Assembly (NCBI GenBank): GCA_049515655.1
Contig: JBEKTW010000008.1
Location: 1-64,000 of the forward strand
Length of the DNA: 64,000 bases
From: JBEKTW01 sp049515655
GTDB lineage: Bacteria; Bacteroidota; Ignavibacteria; UBA10030; SZUA-254
Direction of reading: 5' to 3'
The notes beneath the pieces were generated by a model. It was given only the letters and a program-made list of their open reading frames with translations. It ran no database searches and was not told the DNA's origin. This document shows positions 58,802 to 64,000 of this stretch, in pieces (positions within the stretch are counted from its first letter, which is position 1; each line of letters starts with the position of its first letter). The translations under genes were made by a program, and so were the position numbers.

Positions 58802-61800
58802 ATGTGGCTTACACGACTTGCTCTTCGGTACCCGATTTCCACATTTCTCTTTGCAGTCACAATCCTGGTGTTGGGGATTGTTTCGTTCCTGCAGCTTCCC
58901 ATAGACTTACTCCCCAATATTACGGTCCCGGTTGTAAGCACGGTAACATTTTACACAGGAGCAGGCCCTCTCGACATGGAACAGGCTGTGACAGTGTATA
59001 TCGAGCGCGCGACGAGTTCCGTGAACAATGTCGATTATGTGCAGTCCAGCACGCGGGAAGGTGTTTCGATGGTTCGGATCAATTTCAATTGGGACGCCAA
59101 CTTGGATGTCGGGCTGGTAGATGTCGTGCAGCGTGTGAACCGCGCTCTCTTGTTGTTGCCGACCGGCATAACACAACCAATCACTGTTCGTTTTGATCTG
59201 AACTCTCTTCCGGTTTGCAGAATCGCGATATCGGGCGATATGGATCCGCGCGACATGTACGATCTCGCGTTGAATACAATCGAACCTCAGCTTGAACACC
59301 TTCCGGGCGTTGCCTCGGCCCAGGTGCTCGGCGGCCGTATTCGTGAAATTCACGTTATACTCGACCGGGATCGTATTGAAGCCTTGCACCTGCCTATCCA
59401 GACCGTCTTGACCGCCGTTGCCAATTCCAATGTCATTCTTCCTTCGGGTGATTTGAAAACAGGCAAGTTTGACTACTCATTAAAGACGGAGAGCCAGTTC
59501 AATGTCGTCAAGCCTATTGAGAACATTGTCGTGAGGACTGTGAACGGTGTTCCCATTCGCCTTAGAGACATAGGCTCAGTGGATGATAGCTACCAGGAGC
59601 AAACAGAGATCGTTCGTGTAAACGGTACGCCGGGCGTGACGCTTAGCGTTGTGAAGCTGTCAAACGCCAACACGGTCGATGTCGTCGACAATGTCCTTCG
59701 AGCCCTGCCCAAATTGGTCGGAGTTCCTGAAAAAATGAAAATGTCTCTTTCCTTTGACCAGTCGATGTACATCCGGCAGACAATTTCAGGCTTGCAGCGC
59801 GAGGCATTCCTTGGGGCACTGCTGGCAATGATTATCATTCTGTTCTTCCTCCGAAACCTGCGCGGGACATTGATAATCATCGTGGCAATTCCTCTTTCCA
59901 TTCTGATAGCATTTACGTTTTTCCGGTTCGGTGACATAACGCTGAATATTATGACCTTCGGGGGGTTAGCGCTCGCCGTGGGCCGCCTCGTGGATGATTC
60001 AATCGTCGAGCTGGAAGCGATTTCCCGGCATTACAATGAACGGAGAGAAGGGCAGTCGAAGATCGAGGCAACGCTCGAAGCCGCAAAAGAAGTCGCTGCT
60101 CCGATCTTTATTTCAACGCTGACGACCGTTATTGTTTTTCTGCCGATTGTGTTTCTCTCGGGAATTGCGAAACTGATGTTCATTCCGCTGACGATCACCA
60201 TTACGGTTGCACTCTTCGGCTCGTTCTTTGTGTCTCGAACGGTGACTCCGTTGATGTGTTTGAACTATCTTCCCCCCGAAAAACTGCTCGATAGATCTTC
60301 GAGAAAATTCTCGGATCGCTTACGGGTTACATCGCACGATTTCATCGAATCGTTGGACAGATGGTACGAAAGGCGGCTGCGGTGGGTTATAGACACCAAA
60401 GTTTTACAATTGCAGCCATTTCTACGATGGTGTTTGTTTGGGAAAAAGAGTATCAAACGTCGCAATGTGATAGTCCTGGGCATTGTTCTGCTATCGCTGG
60501 TTTCATTTGGTATGGTCAAGTTCATCGGGACAGAATTCTTTCCCGACCAAGATGAGGGACAATTTGCCATCACGGTAAAACTTCCCGTTGGAACTCGCAT
60601 TGAAGTGTCGGACCAGTTTTGCCGGCAGATTGAAAAGGTTCTTCGAGACAACATTCCTGAGGCCCAGGCGGTCATCACGGATATGGGAGTTCCGGCGGCC
60701 CGGAGCGGCAGCCTCATGGGCCGGAATTCGGGGACCCATGCTGCGAACATTCAAGTTGCCCTTGTTGACCCCAGCATGCGCAAACGGTCATTATTTCAAA
60801 TCATCAACGAAATTCGACCGAAACTCATGAAGATTCCCGGAGCGAGTCTTTATATCAGTCCTAGCGGTTTCCTTCGATTCCTCTTGAACTTCGGCTCGAA
60901 CGCCCCGATCGATGTAGAAATCCGCGGTTTCGACCTCGCTACCGGCTCGAAACTTGCGAATCAGATTGCGTCCATTGTTCGGGCGACTCCCGGCGCCACA
61001 GACGTCATGTCTAGCCGAGAAGACAACCTGCCGGAAATTCGCGTGAAAATCGATCGCGATAAAGCGGGGACGCTCGGACTTAATGTCTCGGATATTTCGA
61101 ACACCGTCAGCACGTGCATCAATGGCACGGTAGCTTCCCTGTATACCGACCCGGTAAACGGGAACCAGTACAACATGCTCGTTCGCCTCAGTGCAGATTA
61201 TCGCTCGAATATTGAGGATTTGAAAAACCTTGTTCTCACTACTCCCGCCGGAGAGCAGGTGCTTCTTGGTAATGTCGCAACGATTGAGAAGGCAACATCT
61301 CCTGTCCAGATCGACCGCAAGTACCAACAGCGATTGATTGACGTTACGGCAAATGTCACAGGTAGAGACCTGGGTAGTGTTGCGAAAGATATTAAGGACC
61401 AAATCAGTGCAAAGGTTGTCCTTCCTCCAGGTTTTGATGTGAAGATGTCCGGCAATGTTGAACAACAGCAAAAGACATTCAGGGACTTGCTGCTCGCATT
61501 CGGTCTTGCAATTCTGTTGGTGTATGTTGTGATGGCATCCCAATTCCAATCGTTGATCGATCCGTTCATTATCATGTTCACAGTCCCTCTGGGAATCATG
61601 GGCGTGTTTTGGGCATTGTTGCTGACGGGTACGACATTGTCGGTGACGTCATTCCAGGGAATTATTGTCATGGTGGGAATCGTAGTCAGCAACGGAATTC
61701 TGCTTGTCGATTATACAAATCGTCTCCGGAAAAGAGGCGTGGAATTGCATGATTCGGTCGTTCAGGCCGGTATCACTCGACTCAAGCCGATTCTTATGAC

Positions 61801-62002
61801 GTCGCTGGCAACCGTGCTCGGTCTCATCCCGATGGCAGTGGGCTTCGGCGGTGAGTCGACGCAGGCACCACTTGCGATCGCAGTGATCGGGGGTTTGACA
61901 ATTTCGACTGGATTGACGCTTTTCTTTATCCCAATTCTGTATACGATTTTTGAAGAACGATTTAAACGTGAAATGAAATCGCAGGAGGAAAACGCAGCAT
62001 GA
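58802..62002 (+). CDS. RND efflux pump inner-membrane permease (HAE1/AcrB family)
   Basis: 1066 residues, 12 membrane helices with two large periplasmic loops, the normal layout of the family. Proton-driven export. The opening LALRYPISTFLFAVTILVLG and the SF-QGIIVMVGIVVSNGILLVD block (fourth quarter) are typical. The proton-relay acid pair is present in the fourth helix: AVGRLVDDSIVELEAI. A ~25-residue stretch near residues 505-545 between the first and second halves is longer than usual. The last four bases overlap the TolC gene start (ATGA). Confidence 0.94.
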   Translation: MWLTRLALRYPISTFLFAVTILVLGIVSFLQLPIDLLPNITVPVVSTVTFYTGAGPLDMEQAVTVYIERATSSVNNVDYVQSSTREGVSMVRINFNWDANLDVGLVDVVQRVNRALLLLPTGITQPITVRFDLNSLPVCRIAISGDMDPRDMYDLALNTIEPQLEHLPGVASAQVLGGRIREIHVILDRDRIEALHLPIQTVLTAVANSNVILPSGDLKTGKFDYSLKTESQFNVVKPIENIVVRTVNGVPIRLRDIGSVDDSYQEQTEIVRVNGTPGVTLSVVKLSNANTVDVVDNVLRALPKLVGVPEKMKMSLSFDQSMYIRQTISGLQREAFLGALLAMIIILFFLRNLRGTLIIIVAIPLSILIAFTFFRFGDITLNIMTFGGLALAVGRLVDDSIVELEAISRHYNERREGQSKIEATLEAAKEVAAPIFISTLTTVIVFLPIVFLSGIAKLMFIPLTITITVALFGSFFVSRTVTPLMCLNYLPPEKLLDRSSRKFSDRLRVTSHDFIESLDRWYERRLRWVIDTKVLQLQPFLRWCLFGKKSIKRRNVIVLGIVLLSLVSFGMVKFIGTEFFPDQDEGQFAITVKLPVGTRIEVSDQFCRQIEKVLRDNIPEAQAVITDMGVPAARSGSLMGRNSGTHAANIQVALVDPSMRKRSLFQIINEIRPKLMKIPGASLYISPSGFLRFLLNFGSNAPIDVEIRGFDLATGSKLANQIASIVRATPGATDVMSSREDNLPEIRVKIDRDKAGTLGLNVSDISNTVSTCINGTVASLYTDPVNGNQYNMLVRLSADYRSNIEDLKNLVLTTPAGEQVLLGNVATIEKATSPVQIDRKYQQRLIDVTANVTGRDLGSVAKDIKDQISAKVVLPPGFDVKMSGNVEQQQKTFRDLLLAFGLAILLVYVVMASQFQSLIDPFIIMFTVPLGIMGVFWALLLTGTTLSVTSFQGIIVMVGIVVSNGILLVDYTNRLRKRGVELHDSVVQAGITRLKPILMTSLATVLGLIPMAVGFGGESTQAPLAIAVIGGLTISTGLTLFFIPILYTIFEERFKREMKSQEENAA

Positions 62003-63297
62003 TGCGATTTGTAATGGCACTGATTCTCGAGGCAGTTTTCTTGGGGCAATCGATGATAGCCCAGATGCAGTCGGTTCAGCCCGATTCTCTGTCGCTGGAA
62101 CGGGCAATCGCCCTGGCCCTTGAGCACCATCCGTCGATGCGGGCGGCAGAGGCGAATACGCGGTCGGCGGCCAGCGGAGTGACGCAGGCGCTATCTACAT
62201 ACTACCCGTCACTGGTTGCGTCGGGCGGCTTTACGCGAACGGACGGGGTCTTTGTGTTCAACCCATCAATTCCGCCCAGGGGGCAAACGTACAACAGTTA
62301 CACGACCGGCCTGCAGTTTCAGGGGAATATCTTCGATTTCGGGAAGACGATCGAGCACGTTTCTGCGAGCAATGAGTTCCTCGACGCCGCGAATGCCGAT
62401 TCCCGGTCGACGCGCGACGAAGTTATTCTGAATGTTCAGTTGGCCTACTTCGGCCTGGTACAGGCTGAACAGGTTGCCATCGTGAACCAGGAGGCTGTCG
62501 ACCAGTCCGAGCAACACTTGAAGCAGGCAAAGGCGAATTATACCGTCGGCAAGCGCCCGCAATTTGACGTGACCAAAGCCGAAGTCGACCTTGCGAACGC
62601 GAACGTCAATCTCATCCGTGCAGTGAACCAGACACGGCTTTCGAAGTTAGGGCTCGAGAATGCGATGGGAGTCCGGTCCACCGGGGAATATCGCGTTCAG
62701 CATGGGTTCGATGTTGAACCCATGAACATGTCTCTCGATTCCATTAGATCGGTCACGATGGTTCAACGTCCTGAATTGATCGCGGCTCGATCGCGAGTAG
62801 AAGCCAATGTTTCTCTCGCCTCTGCGGCTTGGGATCAGCACCTCCCCACACTGTCGTACACAAGCGGGTGGACATGGAGCAATTTTGACTACACCCCGTT
62901 GTTTCGTCGATGGACGGCGGGCTTGACGGTCAGCCTTCCGGTGTTCGAGGGTTTTGCGATATCCGCGCAGGTGGAACAAGCCCGCGCCAATGCCGATGTC
63001 GCACGGGCAAACCTTGAACTCTTGAATGAATCGGTCATGCTTGAAGTGGAACAGAGCTTCCTGGGGCTCAAGGAAGCAGATGAGCAGATCAGCGCATCGT
63101 CGAAGTTGCTTGAACAGGCGGAGGAGAATCTCAACCTGGCGGAACGGCAATATGCAGCGGGCGTGGGGACGGAGCTGGATGTGTCCGATGCGCAGTTGTC
63201 ATTGTCGAACGCGAGGATTACGAAAATTCAGTCCCTGTACGATTACAACGCTGCACTCGTTCGCCTGAAGCGTTCGATGGGCAACGCCGGAAAATAA
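61999..63297 (+). CDS. TolC family outer-membrane efflux channel
   Basis: 432 residues. Trimeric outer-membrane channel that completes the tripartite pump. The N-terminus is a signal peptide (MALILEAVFLGQSMIAQMQS), followed by two similar halves, each with coiled helices (SLERAIALALEHHPSMRAAE, KAEVDLANANVNLIRAVNQT in the first; ARANLELLNESVMLEVEQSF and ERQYAAGVGTELDVSDAQLS in the second). Start overlaps the end of the permease gene. Downstream 189 bp carry no gene. Confidence 0.93.
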   Translation: MMRFVMALILEAVFLGQSMIAQMQSVQPDSLSLERAIALALEHHPSMRAAEANTRSAASGVTQALSTYYPSLVASGGFTRTDGVFVFNPSIPPRGQTYNSYTTGLQFQGNIFDFGKTIEHVSASNEFLDAANADSRSTRDEVILNVQLAYFGLVQAEQVAIVNQEAVDQSEQHLKQAKANYTVGKRPQFDVTKAEVDLANANVNLIRAVNQTRLSKLGLENAMGVRSTGEYRVQHGFDVEPMNMSLDSIRSVTMVQRPELIAARSRVEANVSLASAAWDQHLPTLSYTSGWTWSNFDYTPLFRRWTAGLTVSLPVFEGFAISAQVEQARANADVARANLELLNESVMLEVEQSFLGLKEADEQISASSKLLEQAEENLNLAERQYAAGVGTELDVSDAQLSLSNARITKIQSLYDYNAALVRLKRSMGNAGK

Positions 63298-63486
63298 GAT
63301 AATCCGCCCGCCAGGTGGCAATTCCCTCAGCGGACAAGTCAGTCTGAAGTTCCGCCAACCGCGTTCCCAGATTCACGCCCGAGGGAGAAACCCTACCGTT
63401 CTTTGATCATTCCCTCGTTTTTGAAAGTGGCAGAAAATTTTGCTATCTTCAATGATGTGTTTTCTGAAGAAATTTCGCGGCCGTGA

Positions 63487-63999
63487 ATGAATTTTGAAAC
63501 CGTTTTTCTCTTTGTTGTGGCAGGGGTAGCAATCGCCTCAGCTATCCTGATGGTCACCCGCCGGAATCCGATCATGAGTGTCCTTTTCCTGATTGTGAAT
63601 TTCTTCTGCCTTGCCTTGCTGTACCTTGCTCTCAAAGCACAGTTCATCGCTATCATCCAGATCCTCGTGTACGCAGGGGCAATCATGGTGCTCTTTCTGT
63701 TCGTGATCATGCTCTTGAATTTGAAGGACGAACGAACTCGCAATGAGAAACCCGGCTACACGAAAATCATGGCGGTAGCACTGGCCTGCGTAGTTTTGGG
63801 GGAGCTTCTGGTGAGCATTGTCGTATCGGGCACTTCCGGACCCCTTGCGGCGTCTCCGATGGCGGCTCAAATAGGAACAGTCGAATCCATCGGAAAGGTG
63901 ATGTTTTCGCAATACGTTCTTCCATTTGAAGTGACTTCCATAGTACTGCTTGCGGCGATCGTCGGAGTTGTTGTACTGGCGAAAAGAGGGAGCGAGTGA
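63487..63999 (+). CDS. nuoJ: NADH-quinone oxidoreductase subunit J
   Basis: 170 residues, five membrane helices. The conserved helix 3 with its pi-bulge-type segment is seen in YLALKAQFIAIIQILVYAGA and IMVLFLFVIMLLNLKDE, diagnostic of NuoJ (ND6). It is part of the membrane arm of respiratory complex I. The last coding bases lie next to the window edge, so the rest of the nuo operon (nuoK onwards) is presumably just outside. No other nuo gene precedes it here: the gene on the left is the efflux channel. Confidence 0.95.
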   Translation: MNFETVFLFVVAGVAIASAILMVTRRNPIMSVLFLIVNFFCLALLYLALKAQFIAIIQILVYAGAIMVLFLFVIMLLNLKDERTRNEKPGYTKIMAVALACVVLGELLVSIVVSGTSGPLAASPMAAQIGTVESIGKVMFSQYVLPFEVTSIVLLAAIVGVVVLAKRGSE

Positions 64000-64000
64000 A

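Overview
The window looks like a chromosomal segment of a Gram-negative bacterium of the Bacteroidota/Chlorobi assemblage, most like Ignavibacteria-type lineages. The support is several large secreted proteins ending in type IX secretion (T9SS) sorting domains with the NPFNPST motif and a C-terminal Y-F-Y-(Q/R)-L strand, a LolA carrier, RND/TolC genes, outer-membrane barrels and moderate G+C. Lineage is inferred from protein style only.

Region 1 (1-5199) is the unusual part. Five small gene cassettes, plus the start of a sixth, all read on the minus strand. They are separated by five ~130-bp imperfect palindromes that behave like integron attC sites: long foldable arms with compensating base changes, a GTTA core, and a constant unpaired GTC on one side. 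The two ends of each cassette carry a private ~18-20-bp complementary sequence that would close into one extended hairpin in an excised circle. The array ends at a half-site directly behind a tyrosine recombinase gene (4246-5199). That recombinase looks XerC/D-like and lacks the extra segment that defines IntI. I read this as an integron-like cassette system with a non-IntI recombinase. Cargo is a T9SS-exported protein, a secreted protein, a DUF6429 protein, a membrane protein and a signal peptidase I.

Region 2 (5200-12160), minus strand: a secreted lamin-tail/CARDB protein, an OPT peptide transporter broken by a one-base frameshift, and peptidase T. It also has word-like degenerate short repeats and a REP-like palindrome. 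Region 3 (12162-25079), plus strand: SRP RNA, then RNase E/G, transaldolase, gcvT, comB, ftsK, lolA, a flippase-like protein, two cyclophilins, holA, and an ECF sigma factor with a putative anti-sigma partner.

Region 4 (25173-33485): two giant T9SS-exported beta-propeller proteins and a GxxExxY gene bracketed by palindromic repeats. Region 5 (33486-42162): yifB, a TPR lipoprotein, pyrK-pyrD-folC and rho. Region 6 (42218-52790): an OmpA-like protein with TSP3 repeats, a fatty-acid oxidation set (thiolase, 3-hydroxyacyl-CoA dehydrogenase, acyl-CoA dehydrogenase), an outer-membrane barrel under a near-consensus promoter, and a large PAS/GAF histidine kinase with its response regulator. Region 7 (52955-63999): asnS, an ABC exporter pair, a TetR-RND-TolC efflux operon, and nuoJ at the window edge.
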